Assembly: GCF_000012985.1 (NCBI RefSeq) | Contig: NC_007645.1 | Span: 3,564,501 to 3,628,500, forward strand | DNA from: Hahella chejuensis KCTC 2396 | GTDB taxonomy: Bacteria > Pseudomonadota > Gammaproteobacteria > Pseudomonadales > Oleiphilaceae | DNA length: 64,000 nucleotides | Direction of reading: 5' to 3' | Part shown: positions 28,968 through 38,219 of the stretch, one piece after another | Layout: each line of letters opens with the position of its first letter | How positions within the stretch are numbered: the first letter of the stretch is position 1 | Position numbers and translations under genes: made by a program | The notes under the pieces: model-generated | Told to the model about the DNA's origin: nothing | What the model saw: the letters and a program-made list of their open reading frames with translations, nothing else | The model's database searches: none

Positions 28968-31900
28968 CAGCTGTTACCACCTGCCGAATCATCGGTATGG
29001 AGAATGCGATAACTCAACTCTAAAGTCTCGCCGGTACTCATAGCACCTTCAATTTCTGCAAATAATGCCTTGGCGGCATCTCGATTCAGGCCTGTTTTAT
29101 TGTCCTGTTTAATCACTCGCACCTTGGGATTCTTCGGCTCCGGTGTAGGTTCTGGCAGAGCGGGCGGAGTATTCTGGGCGATTAACCGCGTCGCATCTTG
29201 CTGAGCTTGCCGGAAGGCCGGCGACAGCGCCGTCACCAATTCATCCGCCGCCAGTGCATCACACACTCGTTGTCTAATGGCCTTGCCAGCAGGGTCATTG
29301 CCATTCCATACCGTTTCCAGCAACTCCCAATTGTTGTCTTGAATGGTTTGCACAACGCTACCCGCCGTCGTCATGCTTTTGCCCAAGGCCAGTAAATTGG
29401 TTATAGGCTTAATACCGGCTAGTACCTTTACCAGGGTGGCGCCCTCAGCGGCTTGCAATTCACGCAGCACTTCCAACGCATACTGAGCGTTACGAATTCT
29501 ATTTCCAGTTAAGGGTTGTTTAAGCCAGTCGAGTCGCTTACTGATGTGTTGAGCCAAAGATTCGCAGTTCGGTAAGCAACTGCGAATTTCCTCGCGAATA
29601 TGCTTTTGCAGCTCGTTTTGATTGTTGGCCGTTCTCAAGGGGCTGACGGTAATGCCGAAGATTTCAGCAGCATTATGGGAACCCTTTTGCCATTGGTCAG
29701 GTTCAGCCAAATCCTGTTTGATTAACTCAAGGTTGTCGGGCATATCTTTCAGGGTGACATCATAGCTACCGCCATGGAAGCTATAAGCGTACTGACCAAA
29801 TTCTGCGAATATTTGAATCAGTAAATTCTGAACAATCTCGGGCAGCCCTTTCGGACTAGGTTGATCAATAGCTTCTCTAATGCGCTTAACCGTAATGGCC
29901 TCTCCTGTCTGCTGCTGTTTTGCTAGCCCTCTCGTCAGCTGATTCGGCCAATCGGGTTTAAAAATAAAATGGCGCTCATGCATTTCACCGAGTTTTAATG
30001 GCTGTGCGATAGAGCGCATTAAAGGCCGCATGGGCGTTTCAACATCAATGCGATGATTTTGCGCAAAAATGGCTCGGCGTATTTGTTCAAATACTTTACC
30101 CAAATCCGTGAGTTTGATTTCCGAATCAAATTCCGGGTGCTCTGGGTATTGGTGCTCTAGCGCTTGCCCTAGTAGGTTTTCAAAGGCTTTGCCTAAGGTG
30201 CTGCCAAATGGAAGTCGCGGCTTAAAACCTTCTTCAAGAGAGATTATTTGAGAATCTAAACTTCCTGCACCATCATCCAATGAGCCAGAGATTCGTTCAC
30301 TGGCGCCATACGCGCCCAGCAAATAGTCCTTAATGCGTTGCCGCAACTGACTGCGCTGGTTTTCGAGTAAAGTTCGCGCTTGACCTCGATCCACAGGGCT
30401 CAGATGTTTGCTAAAGGAACTAAATCGGTCATCGGTTTTTAATACATACTCCAACCGCACCAAGGTGCCCAAATCCTTTTGCGCCGTTTGGCTGAAAAAG
30501 TATGGCAACCAACACAAAGTACGTGTGGGGCTACTGTGTGATTCGTATTCTTGAATGCGCGCCCGATCATCTGAAACCGTGTGGTTATCGCGATCAAACG
30601 GAAAGTCCACAATCACTTTCCAGTCATCACCGCGCGCTTCGAATAGAGTGAAGTCCGTAATTTCGCGGATGTTGTAAAACAGCACTTCAACCGTCCGCGT
30701 AGTGCCACGCCAGGTGAACTTGTGCGTAGTCTCCTGGAACATATCATCGGTTTCTTGCACACCCAACGCGGCGAACACCATATCTTTAACCAGCTTGCGG
30801 CGGGCGCCGTCATTATCGTAAGAGTTGGCTTGCTCCAAGATGCTGGCGGTATCCACGCCGGATAACTGCAAGGCGATGGTGGGGTTGGTGTCATCACTGA
30901 TTTTGATCTCGCCCACCTGGCCGGCCCATTTACGACAACGGGAGAGCACCATGCTGGCCTCTTTGCCTGGGATGGGTGATTTAATGGTGCCATGGTTTAG
31001 CGCCGCGAGTTTATTGGCTGTGAGCTGTTTGAAGCATTCCACTTCAGGCACCAAAGCAGAGAGCAAGAGAGTTTTAATCAGACGAAGGTCATTATTGAAT
31101 GCCCGCTTTGCAGAATCTGTGTCGGGTATAGAATCGAAATCAGCGTACTTGAGGTTATGATCGGACTCGAGCAGCGGTATAAGCTTACGCTCAAACAAGG
31201 TTTTTGCGTTTTCGAATTGTTGTCGCATAGCATCAGAGAAAGGTTTCGTTTCCGATGCGATGACATCGTACAAATCTCCAACGGGAATAACATTGCCTAA
31301 CTCCAACGTATCTCGTTGCTGTACGAGTAACATCAACATCACTTTTAACGCGGTACGCTCACGTTGAAGCGCAGTGGAAAGCGCAACCAAGGCTTGCACA
31401 AGCGCGGGGCTGAAAGGATACAGCGAGCGAAATTGTTCTCTGTCGCCTTGGTTGGTCAGCAAAATATTGAAGATTTCCTCCTTCATTTTGCTGTCCATGG
31501 TTTCAAAGGCGCTGTCTACCTGAATTTTTGCAGATTCACTCACAGGGCGAAGCAAACGGCGCTGTGCAATGACCGGTAAGTTTCTGTCTTCCAGCTTAAT
31601 GGTATGAAAGCGCCCATCCCAATATTTTAAGGCGTCACTTAAGCTGTCTTGCTGTGCACCCGTATACTGGTCGCCCACAAACTCACGCAAGTCGCGCTGG
31701 CGGGCAATAAAACTAGCGATCGGCAACGCCCTGGGTTCGCTGGCTTCCACCAACTTGACCACTTTTTGAATATTTTTGGCGATAAATTTTTCGTCTGAAA
31801 TTCGGCTGGCGAGCCAAAGAATCAGCTCGTCTAAAAACAGAATAACCGCATCGTAACCCAGCGCTTTGGCATGTTCCGTCATAATCAGCAAGCCTTCATC

Positions 31901-32650
31901 AAAATCGACAAAGCCCTGGTCATCGGTTTTGGCGGCCTCGGTTACGGACTGGAAAAAGGCCTGCACCAGATCGCCCACCAAACGCGAACGATCTGCGCGG
32001 TTACCGTTAGCAGAAATTGCCAAGGTGTAGCTATCTAACTCCCAACTGCCACTGTCGATATCGCCCCAGCCGGAATCCTCCCCGCCACCTTGCCCATTTT
32101 TATTCAGTGCTTGAAAGAAAGCGACATCACCCATTGTTGCGCGTAGGTTTTCGGCATCTTTAACAATGCCATCGGCGAGATAAAACCCGGGTATGGGCGC
32201 CTCGGGGTGGTGTTTGTGAATGTATTTGGCATAACCACCCAACACACCGGCTTCAATACTGGCGGCGCCAATCATTTGGTAAGGCACCAGTAAAATATTT
32301 TTACTTTGTAACCAATCGTCGTGTTTGTTAACCGCTGGCGCCAGTTCGTTAATCGCTCTCGCTTCCGCGTTGCCTTGCAAAAGTAAGTGCAGCACGGCCA
32401 TAAAGTGGGATTTACCGCTACCAAAGCTGCCGTGCAAATACGCGCCTTTTTGACGGTTTTGGTTGCCCTCGATGGTGGATTTAATAAAACCTAAGGCATC
32501 CTCAAAGGCGCGCGCCAATTGTGGTGTTACCACATACTGATCCAAAGTCTGCTTAACAGCAGCGGGTTCCAAACCGGTAGATAAATTCAGTACAAAGTCC
32601 CCGCTTTGCACTTTCTCCGGTATGGTGATCAGGTCTTTTAATAAGATCAT
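28967..32650 (-). CDS. pglY: BREX type 2 large ATPase PglY
   Basis: A 1227-residue ATPase, the type 2 counterpart of BrxC. Walker A GSFGSGKSHF lies about 75 residues from the start, and AVILFLDELILWLA is a good Walker B. The remainder is large and helical, as expected (DUF6079-like). The ATG at 32650 with GGAA upstream is preferred over an in-frame TTG at 32656. A 77-bp gap separates it from pglX; its stop overlaps pglZ. Works with PglX and PglZ in phage discrimination. Confidence 0.93.
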   Translation of the reverse strand: MILLKDLITIPEKVQSGDFVLNLSTGLEPAAVKQTLDQYVVTPQLARAFEDALGFIKSTIEGNQNRQKGAYLHGSFGSGKSHFMAVLHLLLQGNAEARAINELAPAVNKHDDWLQSKNILLVPYQMIGAASIEAGVLGGYAKYIHKHHPEAPIPGFYLADGIVKDAENLRATMGDVAFFQALNKNGQGGGEDSGWGDIDSGSWELDSYTLAISANGNRADRSRLVGDLVQAFFQSVTEAAKTDDQGFVDFDEGLLIMTEHAKALGYDAVILFLDELILWLASRISDEKFIAKNIQKVVKLVEASEPRALPIASFIARQRDLREFVGDQYTGAQQDSLSDALKYWDGRFHTIKLEDRNLPVIAQRRLLRPVSESAKIQVDSAFETMDSKMKEEIFNILLTNQGDREQFRSLYPFSPALVQALVALSTALQRERTALKVMLMLLVQQRDTLELGNVIPVGDLYDVIASETKPFSDAMRQQFENAKTLFERKLIPLLESDHNLKYADFDSIPDTDSAKRAFNNDLRLIKTLLLSALVPEVECFKQLTANKLAALNHGTIKSPIPGKEASMVLSRCRKWAGQVGEIKISDDTNPTIALQLSGVDTASILEQANSYDNDGARRKLVKDMVFAALGVQETDDMFQETTHKFTWRGTTRTVEVLFYNIREITDFTLFEARGDDWKVIVDFPFDRDNHTVSDDRARIQEYESHSSPTRTLCWLPYFFSQTAQKDLGTLVRLEYVLKTDDRFSSFSKHLSPVDRGQARTLLENQRSQLRQRIKDYLLGAYGASERISGSLDDGAGSLDSQIISLEEGFKPRLPFGSTLGKAFENLLGQALEHQYPEHPEFDSEIKLTDLGKVFEQIRRAIFAQNHRIDVETPMRPLMRSIAQPLKLGEMHERHFIFKPDWPNQLTRGLAKQQQTGEAITVKRIREAIDQPSPKGLPEIVQNLLIQIFAEFGQYAYSFHGGSYDVTLKDMPDNLELIKQDLAEPDQWQKGSHNAAEIFGITVSPLRTANNQNELQKHIREEIRSCLPNCESLAQHISKRLDWLKQPLTGNRIRNAQYALEVLRELQAAEGATLVKVLAGIKPITNLLALGKSMTTAGSVVQTIQDNNWELLETVWNGNDPAGKAIRQRVCDALAADELVTALSPAFRQAQQDATRLIAQNTPPALPEPTPEPKNPKVRVIKQDNKTGLNRDAAKALFAEIEGAMSTGETLELSYRILHTDDSAGGNS

Positions 32651-32727
32651 AGCCAATTTTCCAGTTTGAAAAGCGCTATTCTTCTAAGCGCATCCGTCAA
32701 TATCGTTATCTGGTTTTAATCAAAGAT

Positions 32728-35700
32728 TTATCTTCGTCTTCTTGTGGTTGTCGGCGGTCGCCAATCCAACAATTCTTCACGCGTTAACTCCCAACGGCGC
32801 AGCTCTTCCAACAAATAACTTTCATAAAAGTCACCCATACGTTCACCGTATTCGGGGTCTATGTCGTTGTGCCATTGTTTTAGCCAGGGAATTAATTCGT
32901 CTATCGCTACCAACATCGGCATTAAACGTTCCGCTTCCCACCCATCGTTTTCTTTGCGGTCTTCGTACCAAGCGGCAATGGCTTGAGCGCGCTGCAAATG
33001 GTTTAAACCTGCCCAGCCAATCACTAACGTGTTATCGCCGTCTTTTTCACAGCCTGGCAGAGAGAAGAATCGTTCTTTGGGTACGTCGAGCTTACCGCGT
33101 AATGGCCAGTAGCTGGCTTTTCGGAAGTCGCTTTGTTTGTATTGGGGCGGAAGAGGAATATCGCCAATAATCTCGGCTTTTTTAGCTTCAGCTTTGCGTT
33201 TAGCTTCTTCGTATTTGGCACGGTTGCTTTCGTCGGCGGAATCCACTTCAGACAAAGGCCTGTCCACTCCGAATTCAGCATCAATCGCGTCTTCTAGCCG
33301 CTGCTTTTCCCAGGTTTCCTGCCAAGCACGATATTTTTCCATAGCTGCAGGCTTGATTCGGTCGGCCGCAGTTTGAGGAACATTATCTGAAGCTACCAAA
33401 TCACTGACTAGAGTTTGAAAATCAAAGTCTTCCCCTCTGGTATATATTGCGGCCACCTGCCTTGCTTTTTTATGTTCTCGAACTTTGTCAGCTAATTGAG
33501 CGCAGGTTGAAAGCTTATGGAATTCCATCAATTTCTGAATGCAATCCAATAACCAATCTTTTGCAGCTAGCTTTAATCTGTCGTCCCAAGAGTCCCTTGC
33601 CCATCGCCGCTTATGATCTTTGTTATCAATTAATTTAATTGACTCATTTTCTTTTATCTCATTGATGCGCGCGTTCACTATATCGCGATATTTTTCCGGC
33701 CATTCGCTAGGAATTTCGGTATTAGGTTTACTACAATGGTGCTCGAACCAAACAGTCTTTAACTCGCCTGCATTTATTTTTCTTGCCAAAACTATTTCGA
33801 ATGCTCGCTGACCCAAATCAATTTCTGGAAGTTCTCCCTCACAACACAAGGGTGCTTTTGTTAATCCGTATAGATAGTAAACAAACCAATCCAACTCTTC
33901 TTGCAGAGCAATCATTTCTCTCAATATTTTATATTCTGTTTCTTTTGCCTTTGATAGTGCTTCATAGAGTTGATCTTCTGCTTGGTTGAGTATTGATGAT
34001 GGACTACAACTCTCTAGACGTTTTGTTAAACTATCGATTTGCTTTGCAAATAGGGTTGCTTGCTTGCTCGTATCTTCAACAACAGGAAAGGCCTTTAACT
34101 TTGTACCGTCCCACTCCATTCGCTCTTGCCACTTACCATCAGAAAACCCGCCACGCCCAAAAAACGTCTGACGCCCCCAAAAGCACGCAGTTGAGCTATT
34201 TAGCAATGCTAGCAGCCCGAAATGATCAGTTTCTGTAGCCAAAGTCGGTAGCTTTATAACTGGAGCAGTTCGATTGAATACATTGCCACCCCGGTCTAAC
34301 ACAAAATGGTTGTGGGTCGCCACGAATGCAAAAGTTATAGAGAGCGATGTTTGGTAAGCGGATGCGGTATGTTGCATATAGTCATACCATCTAAGACCTG
34401 CGTCAGCCATTACTCCCTGAAAAGTTTTTCGATTTGCCAGAGTAGTTTTCCATGCCCACAAAATACTTAAAGCTTTCGACCGAGAAGATTCTTTAAAATA
34501 GGGATACCATACCGAAGATGCATGTATTTTGGTCCAATCACGAATATGCTCACCAATTAAAAGTCCACGAAATTCACTTAAGCTTATTTTAGAGTTTCTC
34601 AATCTTACTGGCGAAAAGATAAAAATATCTTCTTCTGCAATTCGGACGCCACGGCCAATGGGAGGCTCCACAACTTCCTCCATTTGGCAAGTACTGTTTT
34701 CTTCCAATAATATCTTTAGTTCTGTGGCCCCACCGCCTCCGACACTCCAAGGGTGCGACAAAAAAAACTCTCGTGGCTGATCTACTATAGAAATGAATTC
34801 GTTTTCTGAATTTACTTTCGGTAGCAAGTCCACAATTGAACGCCAGACCTTTCCCTGCGACGCAGTTTTAGGAGCACTCGGCTCTCCGCGAATACCCAAT
34901 GCAGCTCTAACCGTTTCTAAGCGTGGTTTTTGATTGCGAGCAAGAAGAATCACTGTAGGGGTACCATGACCAGGAATATATGCCCCTGAGGTATCGATCA
35001 CGTGGGTCAAATCTTTATTTTGGAAAAGCTCTTCAATCAACTTTTTTCCAAACTCACGCTTCATAAAACTATTCGCGGTAATCATGCCAACAAAGCCTGC
35101 TGATTGATTTTCCTTTTCAAGAAACGCTAGGTCAAAAAAGCGCTCAGTAAAGGGAACACCTAACGAGAACTGACGATGACAGGTCGGGTATTTATCCCTA
35201 TAAGCTGCACCAAGAGCTTTATCCTTTACCGTTATATAAGGCGGATTACCAACCACTACATGAAATGGTTTTTCGCCTAAAATTTTGTTGAGTTTCTCGA
35301 GATCTTCTGCTTCAAATACATGCTTTATTTCGTCATCCAATAAACCTTGCTGAATACCTTGTCCCTGCCATTCAAACCTTCTTCCATGCAGCAAAGAATC
35401 CCCACAAGCCAGGTTAAAATGAAACGCTGGCGCATCCTTTATTAGGTCTATATCGCAAGCCTTCATCGCCGCCATCAATAGACGAAAACGACAAATGGCA
35501 ATCGCATAGGGGTTAATATCCACCCCATGCACTACATCCAATGCGCGCTGAGCCAAGACCCGACTATTAGTGCCTGGCTCGCGTTTTTGCCAACGTTCAA
35601 AAATGCGCTCGAAGGTAGTTAATAAAAAATGGCCGGAACCGCAGGTGGGATCAATTAAGCGCAGGCCCTCCAGGCCAAAGGTTTTAATTGCTGGCTCTAA

Positions 35701-36381
35701 GGTATAATCCAGAATAAAACTTTCGACAAACTCCGGTGTTTGCAGCAGGGCGTAACGTTTGCGAACGGCCTCAGATAGATCCTGATACAAATCCCCCAGG
35801 AAGCGCGTGTCCCAATTGGGATCGGTGAAATCGTGAATGATCTGCCCAGTTTCTGGATCGATCTTTTGGAAAAAATCGATCAGGCTTTTTGCTCCATCTG
35901 CTGAGACAGGAATTTGCCAGAGTGGGTTATGGCGGTGATCCAAGAGTTCTGCGATAACGGGAATTTTTTCCAACTGCTCAAATAGCTGCAGCAAATACTC
36001 CCGCTCTGCATGAGTGGGGTGCGCGTTAAAATAAGCTTCAATGCGATCTTTGGCGTTCTTTAACGGATGACTTTTTGCTGAATCGGGGCCACTCTCACGC
36101 TCCACTGGGCCAGCCAATACCGGCTGAGCTAGCAGGCCATTGTCTTCCAGAAAACGCACAAACACACAGGTTAATACCCAAGCAACCGCCGCTTGAGTAA
36201 TTTGCGCCTCCCGCCAGGAAACGAAATGCTCTGCCGTTCGACCCGCTTCTTTCGCTTTAGCGTATTCCTGCTTTAGATGTGAAGTGCGCTCCATACTCTG
36301 CTCGTTGTAAGCCAGAATATCTTTTTCCAGCTTTGGTAATTCGCGCTGGAGATCTTTTAATAACTGTTGACGGTCTATCAT
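32728..36381 (-). CDS. pglX: BREX type 2 adenine-specific DNA methyltransferase PglX
   Basis: A 1217-residue N6-adenine methyltransferase of the large PglX/Eco57I type. SAM-binding motif I DPTCGSGHF (244-252) and catalytic motif IV NPPY (379-382) are intact; the N-terminal helical region and long C-terminal target-recognition part fit the family. PglX marks host DNA at a non-palindromic site. No homopolymer or tandem repeat that would suggest phase variation is seen in the gene. The ATG overlaps the stop of the TOPRIM-like gene (ATGA), so the inserted pair is translationally joined to pglX. The gene is clearly less GC-rich than the NRPS and PKS regions, as is the whole operon. Confidence 0.94.
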   Translation of the reverse strand: MIDRQQLLKDLQRELPKLEKDILAYNEQSMERTSHLKQEYAKAKEAGRTAEHFVSWREAQITQAAVAWVLTCVFVRFLEDNGLLAQPVLAGPVERESGPDSAKSHPLKNAKDRIEAYFNAHPTHAEREYLLQLFEQLEKIPVIAELLDHRHNPLWQIPVSADGAKSLIDFFQKIDPETGQIIHDFTDPNWDTRFLGDLYQDLSEAVRKRYALLQTPEFVESFILDYTLEPAIKTFGLEGLRLIDPTCGSGHFLLTTFERIFERWQKREPGTNSRVLAQRALDVVHGVDINPYAIAICRFRLLMAAMKACDIDLIKDAPAFHFNLACGDSLLHGRRFEWQGQGIQQGLLDDEIKHVFEAEDLEKLNKILGEKPFHVVVGNPPYITVKDKALGAAYRDKYPTCHRQFSLGVPFTERFFDLAFLEKENQSAGFVGMITANSFMKREFGKKLIEELFQNKDLTHVIDTSGAYIPGHGTPTVILLARNQKPRLETVRAALGIRGEPSAPKTASQGKVWRSIVDLLPKVNSENEFISIVDQPREFFLSHPWSVGGGGATELKILLEENSTCQMEEVVEPPIGRGVRIAEEDIFIFSPVRLRNSKISLSEFRGLLIGEHIRDWTKIHASSVWYPYFKESSRSKALSILWAWKTTLANRKTFQGVMADAGLRWYDYMQHTASAYQTSLSITFAFVATHNHFVLDRGGNVFNRTAPVIKLPTLATETDHFGLLALLNSSTACFWGRQTFFGRGGFSDGKWQERMEWDGTKLKAFPVVEDTSKQATLFAKQIDSLTKRLESCSPSSILNQAEDQLYEALSKAKETEYKILREMIALQEELDWFVYYLYGLTKAPLCCEGELPEIDLGQRAFEIVLARKINAGELKTVWFEHHCSKPNTEIPSEWPEKYRDIVNARINEIKENESIKLIDNKDHKRRWARDSWDDRLKLAAKDWLLDCIQKLMEFHKLSTCAQLADKVREHKKARQVAAIYTRGEDFDFQTLVSDLVASDNVPQTAADRIKPAAMEKYRAWQETWEKQRLEDAIDAEFGVDRPLSEVDSADESNRAKYEEAKRKAEAKKAEIIGDIPLPPQYKQSDFRKASYWPLRGKLDVPKERFFSLPGCEKDGDNTLVIGWAGLNHLQRAQAIAAWYEDRKENDGWEAERLMPMLVAIDELIPWLKQWHNDIDPEYGERMGDFYESYLLEELRRWELTREELLDWRPPTTTRRRR

Positions 36382-36998
36382 GCGTCCATCTTATTTTTTA
36401 GTTCATTAATAAAGCGAGCGGCCCAGCCGGATGCTTGCTGTACTAATGCTGGTGATATTTCTTTTAGTATTTTGAAGGAATGACTTCCCTTTCCGTATTT
36501 ACCTTTCTTGCAATCTTTAGTCGCATTTTCCAATGCTTGATACACTTGTTGCTTACTGACTTCCTCTATGGGGCGTTGCTCAGAAGGCAAAACGTTGGCA
36601 TTAAAGTTTTGCCCAAAGAAATTCTCTAGTGTTTTCCGATCTGCAATAAACCACGACTCCATAACTTGAACCATTAAATGGCAATCTGTATCTATGGCGC
36701 CTTCTGGTTTTCGCCAACCATCTCGACTCTGCAAATGGCTCCAGGGAAGCCAGGCATTTTGCGCTCCAGTTTGGTTTTGTGAATTTACCGCTTGTTCACT
36801 ATCGACAAGCAGCATTGCGGATTCACCATTTGCTAAGGCTGTACAATAAGATTCATAAGCATCGCGTCGGCTTCCGCATGCTACAACTCTTGGTCTCTTA
36901 TTTATTCCCGCCGCAGTAATAAATTGAGTAAACCCCTGGCGGCAAGCTGTTTTCAGCTCGTTTGAATCACCACCACCTTCAACATAGAGTTTTACCAT
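36378..36998 (-). CDS. TOPRIM-like (DUF4276-type) protein paired with the ATPase
   Basis: A 206-residue protein. The N-terminal MVKLYVEGGGDSNE and the later AMLLVDSEQ place an acidic residue after each of two strands, the pattern of TOPRIM nucleases and of DUF4276 partners of SMC-like ATPases; the second motif reads D-x-E where TOPRIM usually has D-x-D. GGAGGG five bases before the ATG at 36998 makes this start better than 37028. It overlaps the ATPase gene by 7 bp and pglX by 4 bp. PARIS (AriA-AriB) and OLD systems pair an ATPase sensor with a TOPRIM-type effector, so an abortive or nuclease effector is likely. The exact family is uncertain. Confidence 0.65.
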   Translation of the reverse strand: MVKLYVEGGGDSNELKTACRQGFTQFITAAGINKRPRVVACGSRRDAYESYCTALANGESAMLLVDSEQAVNSQNQTGAQNAWLPWSHLQSRDGWRKPEGAIDTDCHLMVQVMESWFIADRKTLENFFGQNFNANVLPSEQRPIEEVSKQQVYQALENATKDCKKGKYGKGSHSFKILKEISPALVQQASGWAARFINELKNKMDA

Positions 36999-38152
36999 CG
37001 AGTCCCTCCAATTTCTCCGCGCGTCCATAATTGACCTAATCGGTATTTCTCTAACCAGGGTTTAAGTTTTTTCCCATCCAATCGAGTGAGTGTAGAGCCG
37101 TCTTCTCCGCGCTCTGCGACAAGTACACTTTCTGGTTGATCAGACATTGCATCCACAAGTACATCTGAGTGAGTTGTCACAATTAGCTGACAGCGCTCGG
37201 ATGCTTCTTTCAATATTTCTGCTAAGGCAGGCAATACATCCGGATGTAAGCCTAATTCCGGCTCTTCGATACAAATCAATGGCGGAGGATTAGGGTGAAA
37301 TAGAATCGCCAAAAGACAAAGGTAACGCAGAGTGCCGTCAGATAAGCGCGAGGCGGGGATTGTTATATTATCTTCAAAGAAAAATACTTGTACTGTTCCA
37401 CCTTCTATTTGAACGCCGTAGTCTGTAATACCCTCATAGAGGCCTTGAAGTGCTCTTAATATTTTCTTTTTGACTGTTGGTTCTTTTGAAAAGCGGTTTA
37501 GCAGAAGACCTAGATTTTTACTATCAGGCTCCAGGTAATCATTTGGCAAATCTGCTTTTTGCGGAAGTCTTGAAGGCATTGAACGCCCAAAACTCCATTC
37601 TCGGTAGAGTCGAATTTTAGAAAATACTTCGCCTAAATAGGTAACTTCTGGATATTGTTCTGGATCTTTTCTCTGAGACAAAATGGATAAGTTCACATCA
37701 ATATTTTCGCTTGATGACTTTTTCTTACCCTTTACCGAGAGAAATCCTTTTCCATTAGAAAACTCGTAGAAAGATGAAAAATTACTATTTGAGCTCTTTT
37801 TCTCTACGGATTCAATCCGCTCTTCAATTAGTTCAAACCTTTGGGATATAGCAGTAAAACTTAAGGAATATCTCAAATCTTGTTTTTTTTGAGAATCAGT
37901 GAGTATAGCTTCTAGAACTGCAACAGGATTAGCTGAGCTTCTTTTCCACAGAAGCTCGTGAACACCTCCACCATTCCTGATGGCCGCTAAAAGATCTTTA
38001 GGTGCAGCATGAAGTAGCTCAATAGCCTCGATAAGATTGGTCTTTCCCGATCCATTCGGGCCGATAATAATATTTAGAGGTTGCAAAGAAATATATTGTT
38101 CTTTTTCCCCATAACTTAAAAAGTTTTTGATCGATATGGATTTAAGCAACAT
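36992..38152 (-). CDS. SMC/ABC-like AAA ATPase (AAA15/21 type) inserted in the BREX operon
   Basis: A 386-residue ATPase of the RecF/OLD/AriA kind. Walker A GPNGSGKTNLI is near the N-terminus after the typical SIKNFLSYGE strand; RLSDGTLRYLCLLAIL is the signature region; ICIEEPELGLHP is Walker B with the D-loop; TTHSDVLVDAM carries the switch His. No fused nuclease domain follows, consistent with the separate TOPRIM-like gene it overlaps. AGGAG precedes the ATG at good spacing. It sits between pglW and pglX, where type 2 BREX does not normally have a gene. A role as phage sensor for its partner is inference from PARIS and OLD. Confidence 0.8.
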   Translation of the reverse strand: MLLKSISIKNFLSYGEKEQYISLQPLNIIIGPNGSGKTNLIEAIELLHAAPKDLLAAIRNGGGVHELLWKRSSANPVAVLEAILTDSQKKQDLRYSLSFTAISQRFELIEERIESVEKKSSNSNFSSFYEFSNGKGFLSVKGKKKSSSENIDVNLSILSQRKDPEQYPEVTYLGEVFSKIRLYREWSFGRSMPSRLPQKADLPNDYLEPDSKNLGLLLNRFSKEPTVKKKILRALQGLYEGITDYGVQIEGGTVQVFFFEDNITIPASRLSDGTLRYLCLLAILFHPNPPPLICIEEPELGLHPDVLPALAEILKEASERCQLIVTTHSDVLVDAMSDQPESVLVAERGEDGSTLTRLDGKKLKPWLEKYRLGQLWTRGEIGGTRW

Positions 38153-38219
38153 GTGCTTCTCCTAAATGTTCTTTCGCTATATTCATCAGCAGAAACTTAA
38201 ATTCGCAACGCATTGATTA

